64,000 nucleotides of DNA from Perkinsus marinus ATCC 50983 (GCF_000006405.1 NW_003214508.1:73574-137573); one strand, 5' to 3'. Counted from the stretch's first letter, positions 45,271-56,929 are shown. The notes: generated by a model not told the origin, from the letters alone. Made by a program: numbers and translations.

Positions 45271-45811
45271 TCAACTCCACGAGATGTTCCCGAGTTGAAA
45301 ACCAACGAGCCTACAGACAGTACGATCTCCTGAATATGGTAGAAATGACGTCTGCAATTCCATCTCGCGCGTCCTCGTCCGAGCAGGGACATCCCGACTG
45401 CAAAATGACGGCATCGAAGGCAAGAGCGATGATCCCTGAGCTCACCCATGACGACGCCCGAGCTCTCGGGCTGGATGATACCACGCTTTCTTCGGATCGT
45501 TTCTGAAGTCTATAGCGCCGCCCATATTAAGATTCTCAGAGGTCGGCAATAGGTTTGCATCATAAGAAACTGCAGCTATTGGGTGGCGTCACCACGGCTG
45601 AGTCGCATCCTTACCCCTAGTTCGGGCCGCATCGACGGTATCATCACCAGCGAGCATCCTGGCCTTCATCTCTCTAGCGCTCTTCATGACCATACCCGGC
45701 CCAGGCCCCGGCATCTCAGGGTGGACACTTCCTCGAATGATGGCTGATTACAGTAGTCGGCCGATCGGATGTAGGGCTGTCGACTATTACCCAAAGTTTT
45801 CTCCTGGTCAT
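45271..45811 (-). CDS. unnamed multi-exon gene
   Basis: Candidate start ATG 45811 (MTRRKLW, then a GTAATA donor). Second exon includes MVMKSAREMKARMLAGDDTV and ends at a GTAAGG donor near 45613. Third exon begins after GCTGCAG with SYDANLLPTSENLNMGGAID and includes DPKKAWYHPARELGRRHG. Fourth has RDVPARTRTREMELQTSF and a stop at 45271-45273. All joins are in phase. Basic, Pro/Arg-rich soluble protein; the W-Y-H-P style motif recalls small axonemal proteins, but this is only an impression. Family unknown. Confidence 0.42.
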
Positions 45812-46343
45812 TGAGATCGTAACTGAGGACAGCAACTACTTAACTATAGCTTTCGAGAGCCCCAGCAGAGTTGGGAGGATTACAGGTCACTGCCATTGAA
45901 GATATTTGAGTGCATGTGTATATGGCGTCGCTCTCTAGCACTCAGCCCTCTTCGACGGAGCCGGTCTGTTAGGTTGTCGTGCATGAGTCAGAGAAAACAG
46001 ATGAAGCCTTCCTCTATACAAGTCACCAGGAGACTGGATGCAAGACCAATGAGAAAAGAATCAATAATTGCCATTATTGATAACCGCGATAGTGTTTAAC
46101 ACGATAGTGTTTAACATCATCATTATTAAGTTTTTAAACGTTATCAGTGTTTAACACAAAGTGTTACCAACTGCTATCTCCATCACACCAAAGAGACCTC
46201 GACCGAAGCTATTCGTAATAGAGCCCATCATCGATCCGTTCACAAACTGATACAACTTCATCAACTCCTCAAGTCTGCCAGTGAAGGAAACGAGTCTATT
46301 AAGGACAGTGTACTGAACAACAAGCAATCAGGAATAGCATCAA
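45812..46343. other. intergenic with AGTGTTTAACA microrepeats
   Basis: The unit AGTGTTTAACA occurs at least three times between 46089 and 46163, separated by AT-rich spacers with a TTAAG/TTTTTAAAC core. No gene seen. Confidence 0.55.
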
Positions 46344-49300
46344 TCACTCCTCAACGATCTTATTTTTCGATTTCACCAAGTCAACTATTTCTTGGCTGTA
46401 TCCTTCTATCTCATGCTGAATATCCGTCCATTCTGATTTCCTCGACAGTCCATTCTCCTGTAGTTTTACGTTGACTTTACGTACTGCACTTCTAACCAGC
46501 ATCGACAGGCCTCCTTTGTTTCCAAGGCCCTTCTCACACTCGCCGACCAGAACTCTCATACAGTCTCGAAGCTCAGTGAGTTCGAACTTCACAGCTGGCA
46601 AATCTTTAGCGTCATGGATCTGTTACGAAATGCTGTACTCTTCTGGGGCGTTATATCTTACCCTCGGCAGTAGATGTCTGAGCTGAAGGACTCTCTGTTT
46701 GGCGATTTCTTCATCAGAATCGGCTAGTTGAGCCAAGCACCGGTGACACACCGCACTAGTGCCATGCAACTTCGCCAATGTCTCGAACATTTCTACAGCT
46801 GGTCTGCGTTTTCCTGTGCTCACCGATAGATTCACGAGATCCTGATAACGGGCGTGTCACCACTTGCGTTGTTCTAAGTTCACTCACTTTCAACAAGGCA
46901 TCATCATCTAGAATTGAATCAGCTCTGCCAAGGTCTACTGCTAGACCTCTGGCAGCGTATGTCATACCCACAGGATCGCGTCTCATTTGACCGACCTAAA
47001 GTAATACCAGTTTGTTCAACCAGTGACAAGAGCAGCTCTACGCGAAAGGTGTGACACTCACAAAAGTGTCACCACGCCTTGTAGCACTGATCTCATATAT
47101 TCGACAAGAGAGCATATCAGTTAAGCATATAAGTTTTGAAGGTCCTCAAGCCAAAGGCTTTCAGTAGGAAGGCAACAAGTTGGTCATCATACAAGCTCTC
47201 TAAGCAATGCATTCACCATTCAATCACCCCGAGGTTTACCGTAAGAAGATTCTGCCACATTCTCCATGACTCGCGAGCTCGCTTCACAGCTTCAAACGAA
47301 CAGGTGTAAGCATACTTCAGATATCGTTCAGTCTCGTGGGTGATCTAAACAACATATACAGGTGTAGCTATAGCCGATCGATTTGGGGCGAGCGAGACAA
47401 CCCACACAAAAGGAGACAACATATCGATCAACATGGCGCGCGCTACTTACATCTGCTTCACTATCCAAAGTTGTATCTTGCTGGTTCATCTTCTCCTGCG
47501 CCATAGTGATATATGCAGCTGCCAGGTTGGCCCAAGATTGTGCATCAGTGTCGTCTACTCCCAGAGCCCGAGTGAACGCCGTAGCAGCGTCCTGGTACTG
47601 CGAGACTTGCAAATACATTGCTCCCAGGGAAAACCAAATGCCTGAAAACATAAACTGCCACGACAGACCCGACGATAAGGCCGTGAAAACTACCAGCCTT
47701 CAACGGTGAGATTTCCAAACTGTTTTTCAGACACTCTATAGCCTCCTGTCGTTGCCCATGCTGAAGTGCCCATCTTCCCAAAGACCGCATAGCTCGAGCG
47801 TAACGGTGCTCCGACTGACAGTACTTCCCCTATGTGAACAACATGCCTCGGCGCCTACCTCCTCCCAAGCTTGCTGCCACCATTGCTTCACACCAGTAAT
47901 GTCACCAAGTTGGCACAACAGTCGCGGCCTAGTCGATGAGGGGGTATCAGAGGCTTCAAGACGTTCCTTCACCAATTTTTCAGCTTGATGTTTCCTGCCA
48001 AGTTATATCCACAGTGCACAGGAAATGCTCAGCAGCACGCGTAAATTTGTTATGCAGATGTGAAGAATGTGTATTACACCGGGAGAAACTGATAGTGAAC
48101 AAGTCGTCGCTATCACAGTCCCAAATGGGTACTCTCATCACAACAATTGCGGAGCGAGCGAAGCGGGCGGAGCATATACCGCAACAACAGGCATTTTCGC
48201 GTCGTGCGTGCGTGCAGAATTATTCTGGCTTAACTACAAAGCGAGGGAGGCTATCAGATAGATCAAACGACTCCTCTCTATGCGGAGGTTTTGCGAAAAA
48301 TCAAAAAACTCGATTATGCGAACAGCTCGAAGAGATATGCACGAAGAACTTTAATGATGGAGAAATGTCCCACCTGGGGATCGAACCGGCGACCTATGTC
48401 GAATTCATTGATCGAATCAATAGACATGGACTAAGTGAACTCCGCCCCTTCGTCACGAAGGCCTAGTATTCATAGCTATGGTTTACATTGTATATGCGAT
48501 ATAGTTTCAAATCGGTTAGCATCGATCTCGGAGATAACACACATATGCATATCAAATTGACACGTATATGATGACTACCTGTCTGCAACAATAAGGCAGT
48601 CAATAGCCTCACACCACATGTTGATGCTAACAAACATATCATAGGCCGACAACACCATACCCATCTCCATCATACGTTTACCAAACTCACGTTGTAGCAT
48701 TGGTAAAGACGGATAGTATCTAACAACATTCAATCAGTGTGACAAAAAATATAAAAATTTCCGATGAAATTCTCAATAGTTTCCGCGCACTTCTACTCGA
48801 ATTCGTATTTAACTCCTATAATTAGCGAAAAACATCTAAGCTCCACTGAAGAGAGCGAACACTAACTGCTGCTACTAATACCACTACTAAAAGGACGACC
48901 GAGGCCATGAAGTTGAAACAGTCTCGGGTGCGCGAGATTACCATAAACTGCACCCGAAACAGCAATTATCTTTTCGCTATGCTCCATTGATTGCCAGAAT
49001 TAATTACTACTGTATATCCTATACCTCGCGTGAATATCTAAGCTTTGAGCTCATACAACGTTGACGAGCTCACAGTTGCAAAGTGTCTTTGTGGAGATAC
49101 ATAAAACATTCAACGTCTGTGCCGAAGAACACACAAATCGAGAAATCTTCATTCTATCCTAGCGAAATGTCACAATGATTATAACACCACAGATAGTATC
49201 CTCTACTTTCACAACTACCACCCCAAAACCATTGCTTTTATCACTAACATTAGTAAGAGGTACCCCTCCAACTGTAGACACCATCAGTAGTACACCTTAT

Positions 49301-50958
49301 ATTCAACATAAACCGTAGCCTTCATAGTAAATTTCATATAGCCGCCTATGATGACCACCCCCTCCAACCTTCACCACCCTATTACACTGAGTGGACGTAT
49401 CCAATCCTATCCGCAACAAGTGCCGCACTAGCATCACCCTCCGGTAACTTGTCGTTATACTGATCCACCAGAGCTTGCAATTGGAAAGCCGCACGATTCC
49501 TCGTTTTAACCCTGCCGAACTCCGTACGACAACGTAACCACAGCCCGGCAGAATACACCAACCAATGGGCCGAGCAGCCAGCGTCACGAGGATCTAATCA
49601 AGAACGCATTAACCCCTACCAAGTACACTACCATTCTCACCGCTGAGAGTCTCCGGAAGTACCAAAGCACGATTCACTAGGCATCCAATTTGCTCCATCG
49701 TAATAGCATCATCATCATCAGCAGCGCTTGACAACAGCAACCTCACAGCCTTAGTAAGCAATATAGCCTGTTCTACTGCATGCAGTACACTAGGCTTGAA
49801 CTCATCAGAGGTGTATTCGACCGACTCCAATACATCAGTATCAGGATCCAGCTCGGCCATCTGGACGTTCTGGTGGGCTTCCCCGTCCTGTGGCGCGGAC
49901 CCACTACTGCTACTCTCCATAACAGGAGCAGCCAGAGTGCTCTTGGTCACACACGTGAGCTGGGCGAAGGCTTGCGTCTGATACCGACGTTTGATTCCTT
50001 CTACCCCTGTGATCTCCCAAGAGAACCCCACGTGCTTAGCAGCAGCATCGATAATCTCATCAGACACGTCAGTCGGTAGTCCGTAATAACTCGTATGAAT
50101 AGCCAATTCCAATACCATAACAGCCCGAACTGTCTCCGAAACTGCTTCAGCTGGTACGACCTTCAACAGTGACGATGCATTCTCATTCGTGGTGTCACCA
50201 TCATCATCACCAACTTCCCTGAGTGCTGATGGAAGCATCGAGGGACCACATGCAATGACCTGGTCAGAGAGGTCCAGTGCAATATATCCTCCTTGTAGTA
50301 GTGCTTGTGCATATTCCTCGACACAAGCCTTCATACACGTCACACTCTGGCCGTCTCCTCTGGCAGTAGCCTCAGCCAGCATCCGTTGCCATACGAAAGC
50401 CGCCCTAGCCCGCCACACTGGTAGTGTTTCCAGCCCGGACTGTTCCAGCATATCACCACAGAGAACAGTTACGCTCGTGAGTAGAAGTTGAGGCCCTCGA
50501 GTTACGTCGTACAGCGGCTCACCATCGACTTCAAGACGACTCAGAACGTACGAGTTACGCGCGGACTCCAGAGCTCTCTGATTAGGAAACATCGGAATCT
50601 TATCAGAAGTGACCTCAGGCCCTGTCCAGTTGGCTTGTAGGAAGCATTGTAAGCACGCCACAGCAGCGACCAACACGGACAACTCCGACTCAGGGCCGCG
50701 GCCAACAGCAGCATCACGTAGGGACCGCTCTAGTGTATCGGTATCTTCCCAGTCGTGTAAGAGCTCAGCAATGACCGGCTCTTGAAACGCCACTTCCCAT
50801 TTTGCTTCTACTACAGCGATAGCGGCCTTTCTAATACTTTCATAGACCGGCGAGCTGGGCAGCTCCTGTGGTGGGGTCGGTGGTACAGTGTAACGACTGT
50901 GAGGGTAGAGGAGGTAGGTCTCCACGGATCGTACAGCAGCTGATAAATCTGATGACAT
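46344..50958 (-). CDS. TTC27: tetratricopeptide protein TTC27 (Emw1 family)
   Basis: Conserved eukaryotic TPR protein of roughly 800-900 residues, implicated in RNA processing and assembly of large complexes. ATG 50958 (MSSDLSAAVRSVETYLL) opens a 450-codon first exon with ACLQCFLQANWTGP and LEVDGEPLYDVTRGPQLLL, typical of the N-terminal half. A phase-correct intron (about 49640-49601) leads to AHWLVYSAGLWLRCRTEFGR and AAFQLQALVDQYNDKL. Later exons carry STRPRLLCQLGDITGVKQWW, then the TPR core RSLGRWALQHGQRQEAIECL, IWFSLGAMYLQVSQYQDAAT, DAQSWANLAAAYITMAQEKM, further helical exons at 46986-46623 and the C-terminus LRDCMRVLVGECEKGLG..KNKIVEE. A long intron (about 48000-49300) contains a dispersed repeat and a SINE-like B-box. 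Head-to-head with the gene at 51152. Confidence 0.85.
48359..48394 (-). repeat. tRNA-like B-box fragment (SINE-like)
   Basis: Reverse complement reads GGTCGCCGGTTCGATCCCC followed by AGGTGGGACATTTCTCC. It shares this with 56336-56374 (GGCGACGGTTCGATCCCC..GGGGACATTTCTAC), suggesting two copies of a tRNA-derived element. No full cloverleaf can be drawn. Confidence 0.5.
48735..48862 (-). repeat. dispersed intronic repeat, copy h
   Basis: Reverse-orientation, diverged copy (CAGTGTGACAAAAAATATAA..CTCCTATAATTAGCGA..GAGAGCGAACAC) in a TTC27 intron. Confidence 0.55.
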
Positions 50959-51151
50959 TATGATGACAAACCTCCAGCTAAATGCACTGTCGAGGTGAAA
51001 ACGGAAGTTTCGACAACTTGGAAGATATGTAAAGATGTGGTAAACTTTAGCGCGCGCCCACCTGTGCGCAAGTCTCGTGCGTGCATCCGTGTTGTAAGCC
51101 GTCCCCACCAACCATTGTCATCAGATAGGAGTGCCGAATTGGTTCCCTGAA

Positions 51152-51627
51152 ATGGCGGGCTCGGCGGTGGCGCATGTCGTCCAGTTTACTAGGGGTTCTA
51201 CTCAGCAGCTACCATTCCCCGAAGACCTCTTCTCTGGAAAGGGGTGTGAGTGCAGCCAACCCTTGCCAGGCTTGCTAAGGCGTATCCCCAAAGTGGAGGA
51301 GGTAACCCCCCCAAATGCCATACTAGTGATTATTATTATGTCCATTTTTCAGCGCCTACATTGCATGAGTGTCTGGCCATCGACTCCTTCAGAGGGGAGG
51401 TCAACCCTCGAAGTTGCCCCTTCCGAGTAAGCAGTCAGTTGTTCCTATTCTACCTACAACTCCTCGATAACCTCAGGTCCTCATTATCATCATCCTTGTC
51501 TACTGTACACAGTGCATCTAGTTTGACATCAACATTGGCATCAAGTAACGATCTCGAAACTTCGTATAACATGTTAGAGTCCGTCGAGGATCTAAGAGTT
51601 ACCGATTATGCAGCGACTTGGTGGTGA
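51152..51627 (+). CDS. unnamed gene divergent from TTC27
   Basis: ATG 51152 opens MAGSAVAHVVQFTRGSTQQL and continues to FPEDLFSG. Later coherent segments are APTLHECLAIDSFRGEVNPR (about 51352-51424) and, after an intron with GTAAGC donor, a Ser-rich exon with SNDLETSYNMLESVEDLRVT to a TGA at 51625-51627. The first junction is not resolved. Only 190 bases separate it from the TTC27 start, suggesting a shared promoter region. Confidence 0.4.
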
Positions 51628-52329
51628 CCAATCTGAACAAGTGAGGAGGGTGTACGTGTCACCGCAGTTGACTGTGTTCGACTCTGTTATATGAGAGCCC
51701 TTTTTTTACGAACTCGATGACGTTTTGGTTTGTCCCTGAAACCTTATAATTTGGCAACACTGTTTTACTGTCTAGTTTCTGTTCAGCTGGGACTATTATG
51801 AATGTCGCTGCCACATTGAGATTCAGACATTCATCTGTACTATCATCACTACTCTTAAGCTTAGTCTTACTCCTTATGATGAGAGATGTGCCTTGCTATC
51901 CTCCACGTTTTTGTATACCTATATAGGAGATTTGCTCGACCTTACCTTACTCGGCGTGGTGTGGTAAATTATATAATTCTTGGAAATTCGTTAAATACCC
52001 CACATTTGACAGTCTTGAAGACAGAACTGTCCTGAGGCCTCTGAGATCTCTGAGGTCCGACATTGTCATCAGTCTGTAGTAGTGTGATGCAGCCTTCGTA
52101 CCAATTCAGTACTACTATATATATCATCAATTGATATCATTTATTCTCCCATTAATATCATCAATACTGGTATTCCCCTATGTTCAGGCACCACATCGCC
52201 GCGACATAACCTGAACTTCCTCAAGGCTCGTCCCGTGGCCGTCATATATTCTGAAGTAGTCTACATATGGTTTGTCCTTTTTGTTATCGCTGATAGTCTG
52301 CTACATGTATTATTATTACTTCTGTCAAC
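51628..52329. other. no gene resolved
   Basis: AT-rich, with a TATATATATC stretch near 52115. A hydrophobic frame near 52250-52320 may be an upstream exon of the next candidate. Confidence 0.3.
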
Positions 52330-53396
52330 TTCGTCAAGTCACTCGAAAACATTTACGCAGTCACAACCTATTGGTCCATCGAAACAGCTCTTAACTGGTG
52401 CTCTTTCGAACTGTATAATTCGCTTATGTGTGTCAATGTCGGCGAAACTGCTGAGGTGAGTTTTCCATTTTCCGCGTGCTTTCTATCAGTTGTTTGTCTT
52501 GTTCAGATCTGTGTGCTCATTTCTGACGCATCATCCTCCAGTCGGGTCAGTGACCTAGTTTTATCGAGCTCAGCAAAAGCAGTAGCTTACATTGGTCACA
52601 TTTTACCACCATCTTCAGACGGAGGTCGATTTCTGAAACCCATTTTGACCGCGTGGTACATCTGCATCGTCGAGCACCGGGATTGCTCGGTCGTCGTCGT
52701 CTTCATCATCATCGTTGAAAGTGTCAGTGTTCTAAGTACCCCATGCAGTAGCCCCTCTATCGAGCACTATCTTACAATGGTTATTGTTATTCAATTCACA
52801 TCAGCGTTGTAGGGGAAGGTTAACTGAACTCGTTATGCGACGGAGCTTCTCTTCAAGTTGTTTCTGTAGACCCATGTGGACTGATCGAACTGACTTGTGA
52901 GGAAGGCCTGCATTTTTGGGGGAATATCGTAGCAGTGCGACACGTGTCTAGACTGCAGTCATAACTCCGTACTCGCGACAGTGGTTATTGCTATTGGAAT
53001 AGTTGTTTGCGGCGTGGAGGCTTCATTTCATGACCACCCCCTCGACACTGGATGTTCGATGCAAGAAGACTCTGGAAGTCCTCCTACGTCCCAAGTAACT
53101 CTAACACAACCACCGAAGTGTCCTCCTTATAGTACTCTTTCCAGATACTTCCGCATTATCCATCCTTGGCTAGCAATCTCTACAGATTCCGATAAGCAAA
53201 TTTTGGTGAGAGCAACTATCACAGCGGTGTTGATGGTCATTGCATGTAACACAGGCCCATGTTGGCGACGTTTTGCAAGGGTCCTTCGCGAAGTCGGGCG
53301 CGCGGTCTCAACCCAATGCATACAATCTACCGCGGGCAATAGAAACTGTGGTTCAAGGATCGCTAGATGTAAGGCGTGTACTCCTATGCTGTTGTG
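52330..53396 (+). CDS. candidate multi-exon gene, unknown function
   Basis: A strongly coding segment (VKSLENIYAVTTYWSIETAL, NSLMCVNVGETAE) ends at a GTGAGT donor near 52456. The next exon, after TTGTTCAG, reads ICVLISDASSSSRVSDLVLS, AVAYIGHILPPSSDGGRFLK and fades near 52660. A later frame (52981-53396: GIVVCGVEASFHDHPLDTG, ARVLREVGRAVST) may or may not be the same gene. No family recognised. Confidence 0.38.
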
Positions 53397-53832
53397 ACGC
53401 CGTTACAGATTGAACAGTTGAGGGAAGGCAAACCGTCCGGGCCGCGATGCAAGTCCATTTCCTCGAGAGCAGTGACTAGGGGCACTTACAAGAGTGAGGA
53501 CCTAAACTGTTCGACTCAGCATTAGGTGGTTACCTATTTTATAAGGTTCTGAGGACGTCCATAGAGCGTTTGCTATGGAGAACAGACCTTTACGGTCTCT
53601 ACCTTTCTCCCAAATATTCACATCGAAGGCCTTGGAAAGAGTCGAGGAGTGGCAGGTGAGGCGATAGGGCTAATTGCTTCGCTCCGCTAAAGTTCGTCTA
53701 GAAACAATCAGCAGCCAGAAGTTGGTCTTTGCAAAGCTTTTCGGCGTACTGGCGAAAGCGATATCCATCGATTTAATGACCGATATGATCACAATAAAGA
53801 CGACGACCATGTGTTGCTGGAACTTCAGTGTT

Positions 53833-54010
53833 GGAATATACGTTCGCTCTCCTCAGCTGAGCTCAGGAGTTTCCGCGACAAGTATAGAAGTTTACATACG
53901 AAACCGGGTAGGAGTGTCCAGGAAACAATGAGAATTCTCCCAAATCTCCTCAGAATTTTCATGTTGTCACCAACACATGTAGTTGACCATGTGCATATTT
54001 TCCCACACTG
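53833..54010 (+). repeat. dispersed repeat, copy i (best-preserved)
   Basis: Runs from GAATATACGTTCGCTCTCCT, through CAGCTGAGCTCAGGAG, to CACCAACACATGTAGTTGACC and GTGCATATTTTCCCACACTG. The outer ends (GGAATATACG and GCATATTTTCC) are imperfect inverted repeats. Confidence 0.75.
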
Positions 54011-54038
54011 TGTAACTGAGCTGCCGTCGTATTGACTG

Positions 54039-54758
54039 GTGGTGACTCATGCCTCTCTCAACCCAGGGGGACAGACGTTGCTGACACAGAGTGTTGTACA
54101 GCGAGGTCTTCGCATCCCTATCGCAGTCGGGGTAGTGATGAGTTCAATGCTTCAGACGACGTTTGAGGATTCCACGCAATGGCCGAACAAGTCCGCATTG
54201 GAACGGGTGCTAAGGAGTCTGTGGGTATTCAATTCTAGCATGCCCACCTATACTGGACTGATTAGAGTAGGCTCTCCTTCCGACCCTTTGATGCCTTACA
54301 TCAGTGCTCAGGATGATCCAACGTATCAGAGGCCCGCCTCAGCTCCATTTCGTCTTCATGAGTTGTCGATGGTCAATAGAGATATGCAGGTGGCTTGTAT
54401 CTCATTCGGCTCTCTAGGCGCATTAAGCGCATCTTTCCCAGTCGTCCATCGCTTACGAGGCTAACCGTCGTGCCCTTCTATACACCCCTAGGGCGTTACT
54501 GAATCTTTCAGCTACTGAAACTGAGTGAGTAGCCCTTATGCTGTGTATGGTTGAGTGAATCCACTCCGCGTGCTCAGTCCCTACAGCACGGAACGCTTCA
54601 AGCGAACCAAGGTGTCTGTTGCTCCTCATAATAAGGGGCGCTCAGTATTGCCCAAGGTGGGGCTGGCCGGTGAGAGCGTCATGATCATTGCTAATCTCAG
54701 GGTGGCTCTAGAACGCTTACTACGACTTACTTGTCCACTTACGTACCTCGAGTGAATG
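54039..54758 (+). CDS. candidate exons of an unnamed gene
   Basis: A long coherent frame from about 54055 (GGQTLLTQSVVQRGLRIPIA, PYISAQDDPTYQRPASAPFR) to an exon end near 54390. After an intron the next open piece is SSIAYEANRRALLYTPRALL, then, after another, RVLSPYSTERFKRTKVSVAP and LPKVGLAGESVMI. These may be 5' exons of the BIVM-like gene that follows directly, or a separate gene. Confidence 0.4.
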
Positions 54759-54762
54759 CCAA

Positions 54763-55935
54763 GTGGCACAAGGACACTCTGTCGTATTAGAGATCGGCTC
54801 AGGACAACGCGAGCGGTTGAAGCATGTTTTATGTGTTATTGGTGTTGATGTCGTTACCGAAGAGGTTGTGCTGAGTTCACAGTTAGCCCTCGGTAGTCTC
54901 CACATAGAAATGTCAGTAAGCCGTGAGGATGCAGGACTCCTGCCAGAAGCAACCTCCGCTGAAAGCCTCAGTGAAATATTCCATGATTGCATGGGCAGCT
55001 CGAATGAGCAACAGTCTGGGTTCCTCATAATCGGAGTGAATCAAGGGGCTCTATCGTCGTGGGTAGCCCAAGACGGGGCACCGTGTTGTGCCGCGGCGGT
55101 AGTTGCTGCTGCCATAAACTGCTGTGGTTCGGGACGACACCAAGACACGATTGGGAAAGCATTAGAAACACTACTGGTAGTAGTTGAGTCTCGGATTGTT
55201 AGACTGATGGAGCGAGCGAATGTTTTGGGAGAACCAGGAGATATTAGGAAGCTCTTGGAAGATCGTTTTGATTCAGAAATACCCGGCTGGAACAGTTGTA
55301 AGAACAACCAGAAAGCTATTGATCGAATCGTTGCCGAGGTAGCGTCCGAAGTGCAGAGACATCCTACGGAGCTCGGGGATCCTTCGAAGCAAGCATTCGG
55401 AGACTCCACACGAAGTGACAGAGAAATGCCGATTTCCTTTGATATACCATTTGGTGGAGTAAATGACCTCTCACAGGTTTTGCTAGCTATGGTGGGGAAA
55501 ATAGACTGTGCGCGAAAGTTGCAGAGAGATAAGCCATCGACAGCAGGGGTCGGGAACTGGGCGATTAAAGCCGCGTTGGAAGCAGAAGGGTTTCGAGTTG
55601 AGAGAGTATTGGGCAAGACTGGCCTTGGTCGTTGTCCGCCATTTATTAGGGCGACTGATGAAGGAGCTTGGGATGCCTTCAAAGTGAAATTCTCGAAGTA
55701 TGATTGTATGATCGTCCACTTCAAGAACCATTATGCTTTGGTCTTCGCCTTCCGAGAACGGGGAGGAAATCTGAAGCAAATACTAACAGCGCGGAAAGGC
55801 CAGCGGCCGAAGGATTGGGTTCATTGGGAGGAGATTATCCGGTCGGTGATCAGATGGCAGGGTTATGGTATGCTGGGTATCAATAGAAAGAGGCAGTGCG
55901 ATGGGGTCATCGATAAGCATGCTACTGTAGAGTGA
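54763..55935 (+). CDS. BIVM-like conserved protein (C-terminal part)
   Basis: Open frame of about 390 codons to TGA at 55933-55935. It has no ATG at its left edge, so it is probably the main 3' exon of a larger gene. The first part (QRERLKHVLCVIGVDVVTEE, CCAAAVVAAAINCCGSG) is unremarkable. The C-terminal 170 residues carry WAIKAALEAEGFRVERVLGK, a YDCMIVHFKNHYALVFAFRE motif and ILTARKGQRPKDWVHWEEI ending WQGYGMLGINRKR. I recognise this NHYAL..LTARKGQRP..W pattern from BIVM (basic immunoglobulin-like variable motif-containing) proteins of animals and protists, recalled from general knowledge. The function of that family is poorly known. Confidence 0.5.
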   Translation: MAQGHSVVLEIGSGQRERLKHVLCVIGVDVVTEEVVLSSQLALGSLHIEMSVSREDAGLLPEATSAESLSEIFHDCMGSSNEQQSGFLIIGVNQGALSSWVAQDGAPCCAAAVVAAAINCCGSGRHQDTIGKALETLLVVVESRIVRLMERANVLGEPGDIRKLLEDRFDSEIPGWNSCKNNQKAIDRIVAEVASEVQRHPTELGDPSKQAFGDSTRSDREMPISFDIPFGGVNDLSQVLLAMVGKIDCARKLQRDKPSTAGVGNWAIKAALEAEGFRVERVLGKTGLGRCPPFIRATDEGAWDAFKVKFSKYDCMIVHFKNHYALVFAFRERGGNLKQILTARKGQRPKDWVHWEEIIRSVIRWQGYGMLGINRKRQCDGVIDKHATVE

Positions 55936-56135
55936 TGATTCTGGAAAGGACATATGGTCTTCTGCTGAGTCGTGTTGGGAGTGTCGAAAGTAAATCACGC
56001 AACAGTATGAGAGCGTTGTTGGGTAGGAGAAGAGGATCGTTTGACATCCACTGAGATATTGTCATATTTGGCGGTACACATTGGGTCGAGATCCAAACTA
56101 TCTGTTGGTAGACTCGACTATCTCCATTACGTTTT

Positions 56136-56283
56136 ATATTGCATCAGCGAATCGCTGATGCAATATCGAATGCAGATATCGCTGACAGCGATATCTCTCA
56201 TACTTGGCATGAATTCTTTACTTCATGCCTTTTTTCAGAGTTAGTCAGCTTGCGTCTGCGTGCTACTTTCGTACGCAGACGCA
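56136..56283. repeat. array of four consecutive hairpins
   Basis: Read directly. H1: ATATTGCATCAGCGA (56136-56150) and its exact inverse 56152-56166 with one central base. H2: AGATATCGCTG (56174-56184) and its inverse 56186-56196 with one central base. H3: GGCATGAA (56206-56213) and TTCATGCC (56222-56229). H4: TGCGTCTGCGT (56251-56261) and ACGCAGACGCA (56273-56283). The four stems have different sequences, so this is not a tandem repeat. Followed within 55 bases by a tRNA-like B-box. Confidence 0.95.
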
Positions 56284-56335
56284 TAGCAACGCAACGGTGA
56301 GGGATGGAGGTGCGCAGTATGGTGGAAAAATATGC

Positions 56336-56374
56336 GTAGAAATGTCCCCACCGGGGATCGAACCGTCGCCCCAT
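56336..56374 (-). repeat. tRNA-like B-box fragment (SINE-like)
   Basis: Reverse complement contains GGGGCGACGGTTCGATCCCC then GGTGGGGACATTTCTAC. Near-identical in layout to 48359-48394. Confidence 0.55.
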
Positions 56375-56492
56375 CTCAGTTTCCGCGCAAAACCTGGACG
56401 GCAGGAAGTAGTGGTCGTGCTGAGGAGGTCTTTTGTGCATTCCAGAAGTCTTGAGTACCTTTGGTTGTGCCTCAGGATTGCCGTCCAATCTA

Positions 56493-56929
56493 ATGTCTAA
56501 CTCGGATGATGAAGATGCTGATCCTGTAGTGGATGAGCAACTCGTAGTTGTACACTTCCGGGAGCTTGCACATAGTCATTTCGGGAAGGCTGTCGATCCC
56601 GACACAGTGCGGTTAGTAGGAATGGGTAATTCCAACGATTAAATTCGTTCTAATACCACGCTCTCATCGCTTCAGACAAGCCAGGGGACGGTAAATTGAT
56701 AGTCCAAGCCAATGGTGAGGAGGTCGCCCTTGATGCGATGGTGGCTGAGCCGCCGGGGAGCTTCCTTATAATGGAGAAGGAACCTGTGCAGCAAACTAAT
56801 ACCGCGGATAATGCGGCTGAGAAAACACCAGAGGAGCCGCATGCTGGTAGTAATAACGGGCGAGGAAGGTCGATGAAACTATCGTTAAGTAGGCTACAAA
56901 GTTTATGGTACGACTCGTGGTATGATTGA
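56493..56929 (+). CDS. small acidic two-exon protein, unknown
   Basis: ATG 56493 gives MSNSDDEDADPVVDEQLVVV and HFGKAVDPDTVRLVGM to a GTAATT donor near 56625. The next exon, after GCTTCAG (56674), continues in phase: DKPGDGKLIVQANGEEVALD, VAEPPGSFLIMEKE, an acidic/Asn-rich stretch, and a C-terminus MKLSLSRLQSLWYDSWYD at TGA 56927-56929. About 120 residues. The beta-rich GKLIV..FLIMEK part suggests a small folded domain; family not recognised. Confidence 0.5.

Noticed and set aside
55041..55724. 227-codon minus-strand open frame
   Set aside because: Antisense to the BIVM-like exon, whose C-terminal motifs decide the strand.
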